DNA of 64,000 bases from Adiantum capillus-veneris (lineage: Eukaryota > Streptophyta > Polypodiopsida > Polypodiales > Pteridaceae). The DNA lies in assembly GCA_014529385.2 (NCBI GenBank), contig CM043945.1, forward strand, positions 145,608,741 to 145,672,740, in the 5' to 3' direction. Numbering within the stretch: the first letter of the stretch is position 1; every line of letters starts with the position of its first letter. This document shows positions 43,539 through 55,092 of this stretch, one piece after another. Under the pieces are notes generated by a model, which had not been told where the DNA came from, ran no database searches, and saw nothing but the letters and a program-made list of their open reading frames with translations. The position numbers and the translations under genes are program-made.

Positions 43539-43961
43539 CACACAACCCGTCAAATCTAGAGTAAGAATTAAGTGCTTTGAGCAGGCATCAGCTACATTGA
43601 AAGAATGGCGTACCTGCATGCTACAGACAAACATCTACTGTGAAAAGATGTTAAGATGCTGTGAAATGCTACAGCTAGAGAAGAGGAAAAGGGGTTTTGT
43701 CCACTACATGCACTATCATGTAGACGTGGGTGTGTAGATTTCTTAAACCCACAAATATAGGCATTGACCAATAAAGACGAGATTATAACCCGATGGTTCT
43801 GATCTCCGTGCGGGGATTGGACATGACTAGAGAATGTGAGGTAGTTTACAGTGTGAACAAAGAGAGAGACAGAGAGAGAGAGAGATAGAGAGAGATAAAA
43901 GACGGAGGATGCCAATAGAAGATAAAATTTATATCCAAGTTATAAGGTTTTCACCCTCATT
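43201..43961 (+). other. 5' leader of CACTA B transposase
   Basis: (CA)n at 43504-43535 and a small GA run at 43860-43885. 43765-43850 matches the leader of CACTA 3 in inverted orientation (GAGATTATAACC, GCGGGGATTGG, AGAGAATGTGAGGT). The 120-codon frame at 43375-43737 has no motif. Confidence 0.5.
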
Positions 43962-46900
43962 ATGAGTAGTGATGAGGATGTGGGGCCGTCCAACCGAAAC
44001 ACCTATCTCTCAACGAGGATCTTATGTCCTTGTAATCAATGCAAGCATGCTGTGCGACGGACAAGACGTGTTTCTTTGCAGCACGTTTGCGAATTTGGTG
44101 AGTTTGATCCATCTATTATAGATCGATTTTTTACCAATTATATCGAACTCTGACGCTGGCCAACATGCAGCAATCTTGCAACCCAATAGACGTGTTCGCA
44201 AGCGCTTTGATCAAGCAGCATATGTGAGGCGACAAGATATAGCCTCTAACAGCACGGGGGATGATAATGCAGACCGCATTCCCAACAAGGCAATGTTTGA
44301 GCCCGAGGTCGATGAAATGATGGAGATGATCATGGATTCAAAAAGGCTTATCTATGATTATATGAAAAGTGAAGCCGATACGCCATTGTATGATGGAGCA
44401 TGTGTGTTTAGATTGAAGGCGCTCCTGGTTCTTCTCAACATGCAGACAAAGTTTGGATGGAGTGACAGTAGCTTCATAGCGCTTTTCAGGCGATCTATTA
44501 CAATGTGTTTACTTTAATAAAAAACTCTAGATGTATAATGATCTGATAGATTTTTACACAATTGTACTACATTTTTTTCGCTGTGTAGATCGCTCAAAGA
44601 GAACATACTGCCAGCTGATAATGTGATGCCAGATTCCAAAGAGGAAGTAAGAAAGATCTTGTGAAACTTGGGGCTGGATTACAATTCGACCCACGCTTGT
44701 CTTAACGACTGCATTCTTTTCAGAGGGGAATACTTAGACATGGAGAAGTGTCCGAAATGTGATTCCGAGAGATATCGAGTAGATCTCCACTTAAAAAAAA
44801 ATCCACAAAAGGTTTTGCAACATTTTCCTCTGCTTCCTCGCATCAAGAATTTCTTCGAATGTAAGTCCATGGCCACCCTAGCATCATGGTATGAGGAGAA
44901 TAAATCTTCGGATGGTGTGCTACGGATTCCTACAGATTGCACAGACTGGAAACATATAGATGAAACATGGTCGGATTTTGCCAGGGAAGCTCAAAATTTG
45001 CACCTAGGCCTGGCTATGGATGGTGTAAATCCGTTTGGTCAAAGATCAACATCTTACAGTGTATGGCCCATTTTCATCGTCAACTACAACATTCCCCCGT
45101 GGTTGACTACGAATAAGGGGCACCCTAGCATCATGGTATGAGGAGAATAAATCTTCGGATGGTGTGCTACGGATTCCTACAGATTGCACAGACTGGAAAC
45201 ATATAGATGAAACATGGTCGGATTTTGCCAGGGAAGCTCAAAATTTGCACCTAGGCCTGGCTATGGATGGTGTAAATCCGTTTGGTCAAAGATCAACATC
45301 TTACAGTGTATGGCCCATTTTCATCGTCAACTACAACATTCCCCTGTGGTTGACTACGAAGAAGGGGCACCCTAGCATCATGGTATGAGGAGAATAAATC
45401 TTTGGATGGTGTGCTACGGATTCCTATAGATTGCACAGCCTGGAAACATATAGATGAAACATGGTCGGATTTTGCTAGGGAAGCTCAAAATTTGCACCTA
45501 GGCCTGGCTATGGATGGCATAAATCCGTTTGGTCAAAGATCAATATCTTACTGTGTATGGCCCATTTTCATTGTCAACTACAACATTCCCCTGTGGTTGA
45601 CTACGAAGAAGGGGCACCTATGGCTAAGCTTGATTGTGCCGAGGCAGTATAAAGTGGAGAATATGGATGTGTATCTTTGTCCACTATTGGAAGATCTACA
45701 ACAATTGTGGATTGACATAGAAGTGGTGGATATGAGTCGCCACACATGTCAACGGAATGCTTTGATCAGAGGCATTATAATGTAGACCATGCATGACTCC
45801 CTAAAGCTCCATGGATTTTCACGGGAGCCCAAGAACGCAAATTAAAAGAGACCATTCGATCTATGCGGACCCCCACTGGCGTAATGCACTCGCTCCAAAC
45901 GTGTTTTACTAAAGAAGGAAAGCTTACCTGTTTGAAGTCACATGACTGGAATAAAATGTGTCAGGTATGTTCATAGTGGGAATTGTGTAACAAATTCGTG
46001 TGTGGACTTTAATGTCATTGCTGCACATGTTTTCCAGTTTATTTTACCGGTGGCCATTGAGGGATGTTTGTCTCTTGACGTCCGTAACACAATCTACAAA
46101 CTTGCAAAGTTGGTGCAATGGATCTCACAAAAGGAGATCAATGTAGACTCCATACCATTCGCCAAACAAAATGCTATGGAGGTTGTGTGCATGTTTAAGA
46201 AACACTTTCCTACTACCATGCTAACCATTCAGGTGCATCTTCTTGTTCACATAGTTGATGAGGTGGAAATAGGTGGCACAGTACATTCCAGATGGATATT
46301 CTTTTTAGAATGTTTCATGAAAATGCTCAAGGGATATCTGCGTCAGAAGGCACGTCCAAAGGGTAGCATGATAGAAGGTTGGCTGGTATCAGAGTCCCAT
46401 TGGAGAGTGGCTAGACGGATGATAAAGCCAGGGACACGCTATGGTGAACCATAGATGATGAGCGCATATCTAGGATTGTCATGTGCAATCTCGGTGTTGA
46501 GGAGAAGATGATGGAAGATCTAGAGGCTAAAATCAACCGATTTTGCATGCTTCACATTTCAGTGATGCAAAAGTGGATTTCACAATTTGAGGATGCAAAG
46601 CAAGAGCGAAAAAGGGCACGAATCGAGTGGAGACAGGGAAGACGACCACCGAGGCACTATCCGACGGGTCTGGAGAGCCTACCAACATTCATGAGCTTAA
46701 GATGGTTGCACAACCAATTGAGAAGCGCACAATAGTGCGGTGAAGAAGTGACTGATGAGGAGTGGGAGTACTCTCGGGGTTGTACGACCAAGGTAAGTTT
46801 GCAATGTACGACTAGTGACTTTCTAGATGTTTGAACGGCCACTCATAATCTTTGCTGGTCGTAGTATAAGTCATACATAGCAGCATGGTGTAAAGGTTGA

Positions 46901-47250
46901 CGTTTTAGGGTGGAATGGATCAACAAAAAGCGTTTTACTCAAGATTGTGGAATCGTGGCAAAATTTGAACAGTCTAGTCGACGAGGGTCCTCTGATGCAG
47001 ATCCTGTGGAGGTGGAACTCACTTACTTCGGCATGCTACAAGAGATTTTGAGGATCGATTATAAAGGATTTTTTGTCGACTTGTTCAACGTGCAATGGTT
47101 CAAGATAATCATGGAGGGTCGCAACGCTATTGTGCCGCCGCCGATGCCTCGACATCGCCTTGTGTTTGATGAGGCTCTTTACCCTCCCCGTCTTTGCATG
47201 CCCCCACACCACCCACGACATCACCATCTACACCAGGTTTTGCGCGGCTG
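43962..47250 (+). pseudogene. CACTA B transposase (TNP2 family), broken and core-deleted
   Basis: Starts MSSDEDVGPSNRNTY at the ATG 43962, then LCPCNQCKH, the N-terminal cysteine motif. Exon 2 (44176-44489) ends at a GC-AG intron, 44490-44588. An in-frame TGA lies at 44662. The domain with CLNDCILFR, CPKCDSERY and DGVNPFGQRS follows, then a 247-bp triplication. After TMHDS at about 45800 the sequence jumps to the KAPWIFTG block, so the whole middle with the LDPMH block is deleted. A GT-AG intron lies at 45965-46037. FILPVAIEGCL, VHSRWIFFLE and the DUF4216-like part (YFGMLQEILRIDYKG) follow to about 47130. It cannot make an active transposase. Confidence 0.88.
44874..45614 (+). repeat. 247-bp tandem triplication within TNP2
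   Basis: Units 44874-45120, 45121-45367 and 45368-45614, each exactly 247 bp, beginning CACCCTAGCATCATGG. The unit is not a multiple of three, so each copy shifts the frame. Units 1 and 2 are nearly identical; unit 3 differs at about eight or nine places. The joints share CACC. Confidence 0.95.
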
Positions 47251-48260
47251 ACGACCATTCCTAGCAGCCACACACCACTAGCTATTCCTTCAAGAGTCAC
47301 TCCAGTCGACACTCCTGGCTTCGGGGCCCAGACTCCATTGGAGACACCTGACCTCTGTACCCCCATTGACATGACTCTAGAGACCTCTGCCGGGACACCT
47401 AGGTTCATGCGTCACCGGCCAGAGGGCTTGCCTTACTCCGTCGACTCCAGCGGCAACATCATCTTGGATGATGAAGGCAAGAAGGTGATATTGCGCATGC
47501 GTGGTCTTTGATCTCACGTGTTTAGACACTACATGCTAAACAACTGGAGTGAAGTACCACGTGATTTAAAAGACAGAGTCATCAGCATGTTGCATGACGA
47601 GTTTCCCATTTTAACATGGGATGACCACTTCAATGAAGACCTGATGAAGGTTTGAATGCACGAATACTGCAAGCACAAGTGTTCCGAAGTGCAAAAAGCA
47701 ATTAAGCATGGTTGGAACGGACCAGATTGGCTGACCAAAGAAGATTGGAAGAATGCAAAGAAACCAGCACGCGAGAATCCCGACAAGTGGAAGCAACAAA
47801 AGGAGGCAGCCAAAGCGTGTGTAGAGGCAGGGAGCTTGTACCACTTGGGGAGCGGTGGGTGGGCATCATTTGAGGAGCTTGCACCACTTGGGGAGAGGTG
47901 GGTGGGCATTATTTGAGGCCAATTTTGTAAGTGTTTTCGCATTGCTATTTAGGTTTGATAGTTTAGGGTTTATGGGTTTTTAAATTCTAACATAATGGAT
48001 TCTTTGTATGTTTTGACTGTGGTCGATGATAGTACATGACCCCACATCGTACGAGCGTGAGTATGCAAGCAGGAAGGGCTAAAATGCCCTGATGGACATT
48101 TTGGCGGCATGGTTAGTATTAGGGTTTACTCTTTTCTATTTGTTGTATTGTTTTATAAATTATATGTTTATACTTACAGAAGCTGTCTTATTGTTTTTTT
48201 TTGCAGAATCCGACAGATACGCCGCTTGGACGTGATAACACTTCTGATTAGACGACGTAA
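47190..48260 (+). pseudogene. CACTA B second ORF (En/Spm plant transposase-like)
   Basis: The open part 47194-47511 is Pro/Thr rich (TPPTTSPSTPGFARLTTIPS) and ends in YSVDSSGNIILDDEGKKVIL. Next comes a helical, Lys-rich part (RHYMLNNWSEVPRD, WLTKEDWKNAKKPARE, DKWKQQKEAAKACVEAGS) resembling the PTTA/En-Spm second protein, broken by a stop near 47655. Later exon-like pieces run to about 48260. The usual role of such proteins is binding element ends; here it is inferred from place and composition. Confidence 0.65.
47831..47916 (+). repeat. Tandem duplication of about 43 bp in the second ORF
   Basis: GCTTGTACCACTTGGGGAG..GGTGGGTGGGCATCATTTGAG is followed by a close second copy. It shifts the end of the frame. 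Confidence 0.85.
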
Positions 48261-48689
48261 GTCTAGCCGCAGCTAGATAGCATTAGTTTCCTTTTGTCAT
48301 AGCATATGTATCATGAGATGAAGTTTATACGTCTTTTTGTAACTATTGAAAAACCATGTATATTTTTTCAATAATAACAATGGTGTTGCAACTATTACAT
48401 TTGCAAAGTTTAACAATCAAGTGATTTTGCCTATGATGTGTACAATTGTCATTGATTTACTTTCATCAATTTACTTTTGTTAGTTTTGCATCTTTATTCT
48501 GCAAACAATACTATGGATGATGGAGTTAATGGTTACATTGTCTTGTGGGTGACTACTTTGGGTCTATATCTAAGCTTGCACTTTTTTTCAAAGGTGAATC
48601 TAGGCTTATCTTGGATTCATTTAGGTTCACTCAATTATTGGAACATTCAATATGGTTGATGGTTGAATGCCCTGCCACCAAATTGTTTT
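48261..48689. other. 3' untranslated part of CACTA B
   Basis: AT-rich; no gene. Two overlapping frames of 60-73 codons have no motif. Confidence 0.4.
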
Positions 48690-48918
48690 CTCTCGGACGT
48701 CGCTATGAAGGTCGCTATATAAGGCTCTACAGTGTCGCTATAAACATCGCTATAGGTGGCTTGTAAATGTTTCTATGATCGTCGCTATAGGCGTCACTAT
48801 ATAGTGACGTTCTTGTATCGACACTGTTAGCGACGGTGTTAACGACGTCGGGGAGTATAAAAACCCAATGTATTTCTGTTGCTAACAACGTGACAAGTGC
48901 ACACAACCTCTTATAGTG
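48690..48918 (+). repeat. 3' subterminal repeats and terminal inverted repeat of CACTA B
   Basis: About six copies of GTCGCTATA or close variants at 48699-48805, a perfect palindrome CACTATATAGTG near 48798, then the end CCTCTTATAGTG. The 5' end has the same motif inverted near 41855. Confidence 0.85.
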
Positions 48919-48921
48919 AAT

Positions 48922-49380
48922 GGCAAGAAAAAAATTTGCATTAGCAATAATAGATGCTGCAAGGCACGCGGAAATGGTTTCTCAGCAATAAGCATGGTAA
49001 TGGATGCGGGTATATACCCACCACTATCATACCATGTCTACTGCCACATCTATTACCGTGTATATTGCCCCTCCTAGTACCGTGTATATTTCCACACCTA
49101 TTATCGTTAAATGGCTATTCAAAAATAAAGGTGCTCATTTGGGCTACCCAATTCAGGGTGGCCCAAATGAGCATCTTTATCTTTGCTGTGCATAAAACAT
49201 ATGAAACATCAATTTTTTTTTGAAAAAGTGTACAAAAGAAAAAGAGAATTTGAACATATTTTACCTTAATAATTAAAGTGCAAAAGATCAACTATTTAAA
49301 AAGGTTACAAATAAGATGAAAATTTTAGTTCAGATATATACATATGCTCATATAGTTTTTCTTGTACCACATTGGGACTT
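48922..49380. other. Flank with a strong 23-bp hairpin
   Basis: No gene. Repeated CTATTACCGTGTATAT blocks lie at 49055-49110. A near-perfect inverted repeat occupies 49127-49177 (arms include TGCTCATTTGGGCTACCC and GGGTGGCCCAAATGAGCA, loop AATTCA). Confidence 0.7.
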
Positions 49381-50940
49381 TAAGAAAGGACTACAAAATT
49401 TTTTCTATCCGTCCAAGTCCTCCTTGTCCTCCTCGTCCTTGTACATAGGCACGTACGTTTGATCGCCCTGACTCTACATTAACCCAAACCAAATTAAATA
49501 GATTAAAACCTCAAAACAATTAATACAATATGATTTGTCTAAACTTACCACCTGTAGAGATCCAACCATTGAGTTGAATTGCTCGTGAGATATGTGATTG
49601 TTCTCCAACAACCATCGCCAAGTTTTGAATTCTATGTGCTGCTCTCAAAACTTGACCATCTCTCCGGTTGGTCGACTTAGAGTGATATTTTCATAAGTTA
49701 GCAATAACAAAAGCAATTCATTAACTGAAACCTTTCTAATCATCGATCTAGGTTTCAATTTAACCAAACTTATATATTTTTCCTTCCAAGCTGATTTGCC
49801 TCCGGAACCATAGCGTGTGGGAGTTTTTTTGGCCCAAGCTTCATGTTGTTGTCTATAGGATGAGCTCGTTGTTGCAACCCGCTTGCCCTTTTCCTGCATT
49901 GCCCACTCTCACTCCTCATCTGCCATACTGCCTCCATGATAGCTCTTGTCTAGATCTCCAACCTAGTTGGCTGATGTGTGCCGTACACTTGACTACTTGT
50001 TTTTAAAATATGTTTTAATGTAGTCCTCCAGCCACTATGCTAAAAAATGCTCATTGGGGGCATTTGGGAATCTAGCATGCAACATGTTCTCAATGTAGCA
50101 TGCATGATTTGGCAGCTGATCTCTAAACGAGTGTATAAGAATATGAAGATGGCATCAAAACGCCTTGTCTTGTGCTGTACCAAAGTCCATCTCCCTGGCA
50201 TACTTTACTCTATAGTCGCACCCATGCGTGTTTAGAACGGGTGCATCAAAATCCTTGTCCTCTATGTTTGGGGAGGCACACTCTAAAATAGGGGACTCCA
50301 TCCCCCCCCCCCCCCCCCCCCAATTGCCAAAACAAGCAAAGCCACTAGATCTTTTGCCGCTCCAATTCTCTCGACACGCGCTGCTCTGAAACGAACATCG
50401 ACACGTGTTGCTAGAAGAAGTGCATCAATGATGCTTGGGTAAAGCAGGAATGGAATGGAGTGGCATGGGGCCTTGCGATGTAAGGGGAACATGACCCTGC
50501 ACTGAAAGGGGAGTAGGTCAATAAGAAGGGACCATAGATGGAGGTGCCATTAGTGCAAGGTTCTGGACATAGGGAGTCCCTCCCTGGATCCCCCATGGCA
50601 TGATTTCTTGAGAAAGATCGTAGGTTGCAAGCTTTTGTTGAGTGTAGCTTCCAAACAATCCCTCCATTGAACGGAGGTACTCATCTTGTAAAGAGAGTGC
50701 CCATTGGAGGTCTGAATCTACCACCGATGGAGGAACTTGGGTAGATGGACTGGCACCTCCATAGGTGTAGGAGGGTCATGCGTGCAATTAACAAAGAGAA
50801 ACCTACACTCATGCTCACAAAAAATCAGCTACAGGTGAGCTTAATTTCTTTGCTTGGACTTACCGCCTCCAAGCTTGAGTCCACTAGAGGCAATTTCCAC
50901 CCTGGATGGGAGCCCATCTGGGAGGTGAACTAACCAAAAG
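49381..50940 (-). pseudogene. Decayed transposon protein, probably a CACTA second ORF
   Basis: Minus-strand pieces: MVDSDLQWALSLQDEYLRSM near 50720, a Pro-rich part, a homopolymer C20 at 50302-50321, then MQEKGKRVATTSSSYRQQHE and GGKSAWKEKYISLVKLKPRS near 49890-49760. The end is acidic (YKDEEDKEDLDG, stop near 49405). Composition and order recall the En/Spm second protein, but I recognise no diagnostic motif. Splice-like borders are present. Confidence 0.45.
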
Positions 50941-51319
50941 AAGAATGTGATGGTTTCTCCCCACCATATGGTCTCTCATCTCACATCTACATCACAGGTT
51001 GATAAGTATCATGACCTAATGCTATATCTAATGTGCATACACTACATGCGTACATCTAATCCTCTATCTTAACCTAGACATACATATACCTAAACCTAAA
51101 CATACATATTTATCTACCCATTTATATCTCTCCCTAAATCTATCTCTTCTCTCTCTCTCTCTCTAATGTATAGATAGGGTAGAGATAGATAGAGATTAAA
51201 GATTCAATTACTACTTCTCTTAGCCTTTAAAAAAATGCACTCAAGTAGCTACACCCATGGTTTAGAATATTGTTTACTGCAAAGAGTAATAGAGTGGGTT
51301 TGCTAAGTTGACACCGGTT
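50941..51319. other. Non-coding AT-rich DNA
   Basis: Only short (CTA/TA)-rich and CT runs (51145-51165). No gene. Confidence 0.4.
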
Positions 51320-51500
51320 CCTATCGAGCTTGCTAATAGCTCAACAAGTGCTAAGCCATAGGCAAGTCCAAAAAGACTCCATTATCAAGACCATAGTTCT
51401 TGATGTTGTCCCCCAAAACCTATAAATAGGCATACAAACCTAGATAATAGATCAAATTCCCACTTATCCTATTGCAAGGAACAACTCCAACCTTTTATAG
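51320..51500 (-). pseudogene. Reversed leader fragment of a gypsy 1-type element
   Basis: On the minus strand CTTGATAATGGAGTC, TTTTTGGACTTGCCTA and nearby blocks match the untranslated leader of gypsy 1 at 5268-5310. Confidence 0.65.
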
Positions 51501-51629
51501 ATTAAAGGAGTGCATCTCTTCTTATAAAGAGAGACGTATAGAGAGAGATGTAGACGAGAGCAATAGAGTAAAGAGAGAGCAATAGAAGATTTTGTACTCC
51601 TATTTGTCTCTCTATCCCTCTCTATCCAT

Positions 51630-51636
51630 TTTTGTC

Positions 51637-51673
<37 letters not shown>

Positions 51674-51783
51674 CTCTACCTCTCCCCCTCTCTTTCTCCC
51701 TCTCTCTCTTTATCTCTTTCCCTCTATCTCTCCCTCTCTCTCTTTCTATTTCTTCCTGTCTCTTTCCCTCCCTCCCTCCCTCC

Positions 51784-51852
<69 letters not shown>
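51630..51852. repeat. CT-rich microsatellite
   Basis: About 220 bases of almost pure pyrimidine, with C13 at 51782-51794 and a (CT)n run to 51851. Coding-looking frames over it are low complexity. Confidence 0.97.
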
Positions 51853-51854
<2 letters not shown>

Positions 51855-51917
51855 GGAAGTCATATTTACATTACTCTACGATCATATATGTGGTGAACTT
51901 TTCCATAAAGCGATTGT

Positions 51918-51948
51918 GAGAGAGAGATAAAGAGATAAAGAGAGATAA

Positions 51949-51996
<48 letters not shown>

Positions 51997-52038
51997 AGAG
52001 ATAAAGAGATAAAGAGAGATAAAGAGAGATAAAGAGAT

Positions 52039-52082
<44 letters not shown>
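51918..52082. repeat. GA-rich microsatellite
   Basis: (GA)n with interspersed GATAAA units, facing the CT tract across about 65 bp. The block TTTTCCATAAAG[CG][GT]ATTGTGAGAGAG stands on both sides (51900, 52083). Confidence 0.97.
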
Positions 52083-52084
<2 letters not shown>

Positions 52085-53099
52085 TTCCATAAAGCTATTG
52101 TGAGAGAGAGAGAGCGAGTATTGGGTGCTATCAAGCAAGAACAAGGTTGTAAACCTAAAGTCGCTAGCATATAAGTTCAGGAAGCCTGCGAAGCTGTGTT
52201 GACAAAAGGTTTTGAAGCCAAAGCTAAGTTTTGTGAAGCTCATTTTATAAAAACGATCTTTTCAATATTCTGCACAATAATTTCACAGTGTCTCATGCTC
52301 TTCTCATCTTTCTCTCTTGTTTGAAATAAAGACAATATAGAATTCTTCTCTCTCAGTTTTGATGAATGGTGAAGTGATCGTCTTTGTGATATTCATTGAC
52401 GAGCTTTGATAATGAGACTGTATTGCACATTCTTGGGTAGCAGATTTTAGTAGCACTTTCCAGCCATAGTTCCTTGTTGGTGGGCTTGGGTTGGGGGTTT
52501 GAGTTTTATCCTTGCTTGGTTTTTCTTCTCGGAGTCTTCTCCATGGCCCATGCCTAGAAAAATATCCATCAATGGCATGCCGGTGGGACCCAGCTTCTAG
52601 CGTTTTCGCATGAGCGAAGTACCTGTGATTCCTAGAGATGGAGCTAGTTTTTCCCTTTTTTTTTGTACCTGACTTTCAAGTTGGTTTCCTTCTTGGCAGC
52701 CATTTGATGTGCTTGCATATCTAGGCAGGAGGATTCCAAAAAGAGGGTTATTTTCATGTCTGTTGCTACCTAGACCTTGAGCATTGATGATGATATTGGT
52801 GAGCCATTAGGTTTTTATAGAATTTGGGATGAGTTTTTAGCCCGGTTGAGTGATGAAGTTGATGAAGACGAGGGAATTTCCCTTGAGAATATTGCTTCAA
52901 GCAAAGTGTATAGGGAGAGTGCAACTCTTGATGAGTGCATTTCGGATGGCTTTTTAGTTAATTTAGTGGATGATGCCACTTTTGACCAATGTCTTCTTGA
53001 GGAGGAGAATATTGACCTACCTCTTCTTCTTTCCCACTCTCCCACCCTTGTTCAAGAGGTGCAATCTAAAGTGGGATTTACCGCTTCTTTTGACCCTAT
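52083..53099 (+). other. Leader-like region before a decayed gypsy gag
   Basis: One open frame, 52777-53115 (about 112 codons, acidic, with DECISDGFL and DDATFDQCLLEEEN), has no motif I recognise. It precedes gag and may be another accessory frame of a gypsy element. The remainder is non-coding. Confidence 0.4.
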
Positions 53100-53960
53100 T
53101 GATGATGCAATGTAGCCTTTAGAGAGGGTGGCGTTTGTACCAGATGTTAAGCCATTTGTTGTAGTCATGCCTTTTGAAGATGATGTTCTTATTTAGGATG
53201 TTCTTGATGCTTCTAGATTTAGTTCTCTTGATGTTTCTAATGACGATATGGTTACCATTGAAAATGTTCTTTTGAAAGAGTAGCTTGATCCTCCACCTAT
53301 TGTTCTCCAACGTAGGGAGAGACCTATTTATCAATGGATTGTCCAGTTGACACCCTATGATGGAGTTTGAGCTGATGCTGCTGATTCTCATTTATTGCAA
53401 TTTGTGCAAGCCTGACGACCTCATGTTGTTCTTTCTTGCCTTTTTGACTGGTGTAGCTATGTAGTGGTATCATAGTATGCTGCAACATTCTCCACACTTG
53501 ATGCAAACTTGGGATGGAATGGGTCAAGCTTTTGTTGCTAGATTTTTTCATATTTTTCCTTCTAATTTAACCTTTCAGAACCTGTTGGACTTCTTCCAAG
53601 GGGAGAGTGAGCCAATTGCTGAGTATGTTGATCGTTTTTAAGCTTTCAAGGGGAAGCATTGTGACCCCTATTGTTTTGATGAAAGGGTTTTATTGGAATT
53701 TTTTCTTAAGGGTTTTTTGAGGGATATCCAACTCCATGTGAGGTAGTCAGATCCAAAGAGACTTGAGGATGCATATGCACGAGCTAAGGTCATGGGAGAG
53801 GCCTTTGAAGCTACCTCCCTAGCAGTCCAATGGAGGGTAACCTTGGAAGCTGAGCGATACCATATAGAATCTTGTTTGAATTCTATGGCAAGTGCTCCAT
53901 GGTTCCTATTCCACCACTCCTTACCCCAACAACAACTAGTCCTTTTGGAGTTTTGCAAGA
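53100..53960 (+). pseudogene. Decayed gypsy Gag
   Basis: In changing frames: WYHSMLQHSPHLMQTWDGMG, FVARFFHIFPSNLTFQNLLD, GESEPIAEYVDRF and DERVLLEFFLKGF, the Gag core pattern of gypsy elements. Several stops. Confidence 0.72.
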
Positions 53961-54828
53961 TAATGAGTTACCTTCTTTTAGACATAACACTTTGCATATA
54001 CCACATGTGCCAAAGAGTGAGTTTGTTTCCCATCCAAAGGGGGTTATGGCAAGATAAAGGGAAGAGAGAAAGTAATAGAAAAAGAGTAAGCCTTCAATGG
54101 AAGGAGAAAGAGAAGACCAATTGATAAGGCACCAGTCTAATTGAAAATTCTGGGTTCACACTAGTAGGCTAGTTTTCCCCGCAAGACGCCAGTATTGGAC
54201 TTTTCTTTGAGCCAGGAGGAATACTATTTCTTGAGCATGTTGCACTAGAAAAAATAAATTATTTTATCTGCTACATCAAGACAATCTCACTTGTTCTACC
54301 TTGGGGAGCTGTTTTTTGACAAGTTATGAAGTGCTTGAAGATACTAAAAAGATGTTATATGAAGGTGGTGCCAAATCGTTAAGACGGAGATTATATGTCA
54401 AGAATGAAATGTTGGAAAGTGGTCCTAAATAAGTTGCAAGATATCAATGAAGGATTGCATTATATCTCGGAGTGTCGTTTTTTTACAGACTAAAATAGTG
54501 AGAGAGAGAATACCCATGATGAAGCTTTTCTTGAATAAAAGAAGAAGAAGGTGTTTTAATATGTCTTTTTAATAAAATGAAGAGGGGTGGCAGTATCAAA
54601 GGCAAGAAGGTGTCTGCTGATTGAACAAGGTACTCTTTTACTGGTTTTTTTGCACCAGACGTTCTCGTTTTTTTTATTTTTTTCATTTTTGTGCAACATA
54701 ATATAATTGATTCTTTATAAAAACTCTTAGCCTTGGTTGCTCACATTACAGGTTGCAAAGTATGGTAATCTTTGTGTAAACATAGGTTTCTTCTTGCGAG
54801 TACATATCTCCTTCAAAAAGCATGCTGC
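53961..54828. other. Non-coding DNA
   Basis: No gene or element end recognised. AT-rich with T-runs near 54670. Confidence 0.4.
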
Positions 54829-55041
54829 TTAAAACAAAACAAAAATATAAACGTCCAAATTAAGGTCGTACCTAATGAGAGGCAAAATAAAAGGATTTAA
54901 TGAAGCGTATATCTTGGCCAACCTAAGGGGACCTAAAATTCTACGAATTACGCATTGAAATTGCAACTTAGTACTAACAATGATATGTACCTTTTGCCTT
55001 GCAATGGGAATGAAAGGATCATACAAACTCTCCGGATTCAT
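54829..55041 (-). CDS. Small gypsy-associated ORF, sub-type 1 (copy)
   Basis: 70 codons from a true ATG. Nearly colinear with the ORF at 61683-61895 (about 60 of 70 residues identical by eye, same length, no gap). Core: YDPFIPIARQKVHIIVSTKL, VIRRILGPLRLA, NPFILPLIRYD, LDVYIFVLF-stop. It sits in a short minus-strand piece (to about 55072) that also repeats the DNA just upstream of 61683, so it is a fragment of a related element. It stays open although the surrounding DNA is decayed. No known family recognised; hydrophobic beta-like pattern, no signal peptide. Confidence 0.6.
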   Translation of the reverse strand: MNPESLYDPFIPIARQKVHIIVSTKLQFQCVIRRILGPLRLAKIYASLNPFILPLIRYDLNLDVYIFVLF

Positions 55042-55092
55042 GGAATCTACTTGATTATGCTAAAGGCTAAACATTCATGCAATATGTAACAA

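Larger units (their letters stand above)
41760..48918 (+). mobile_element. CACTA element (CACTA B), both ends present
   Basis: 7159 bp. The 5' end CACTACAAGAGGT and 3' end ACCTCTTATAGTG form inverted repeats that match at 12 of 13 positions. The flanking duplication is AAT (41757-41759, 48919-48921). Subterminal TATAGCGAC motifs occur near both ends in opposite orientation. Cargo: hairpin, microsatellites, tRNA-like array, broken TNP2 and broken second ORF. The catalytic middle of TNP2 is deleted, so it depends on another element. Confidence 0.93.
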
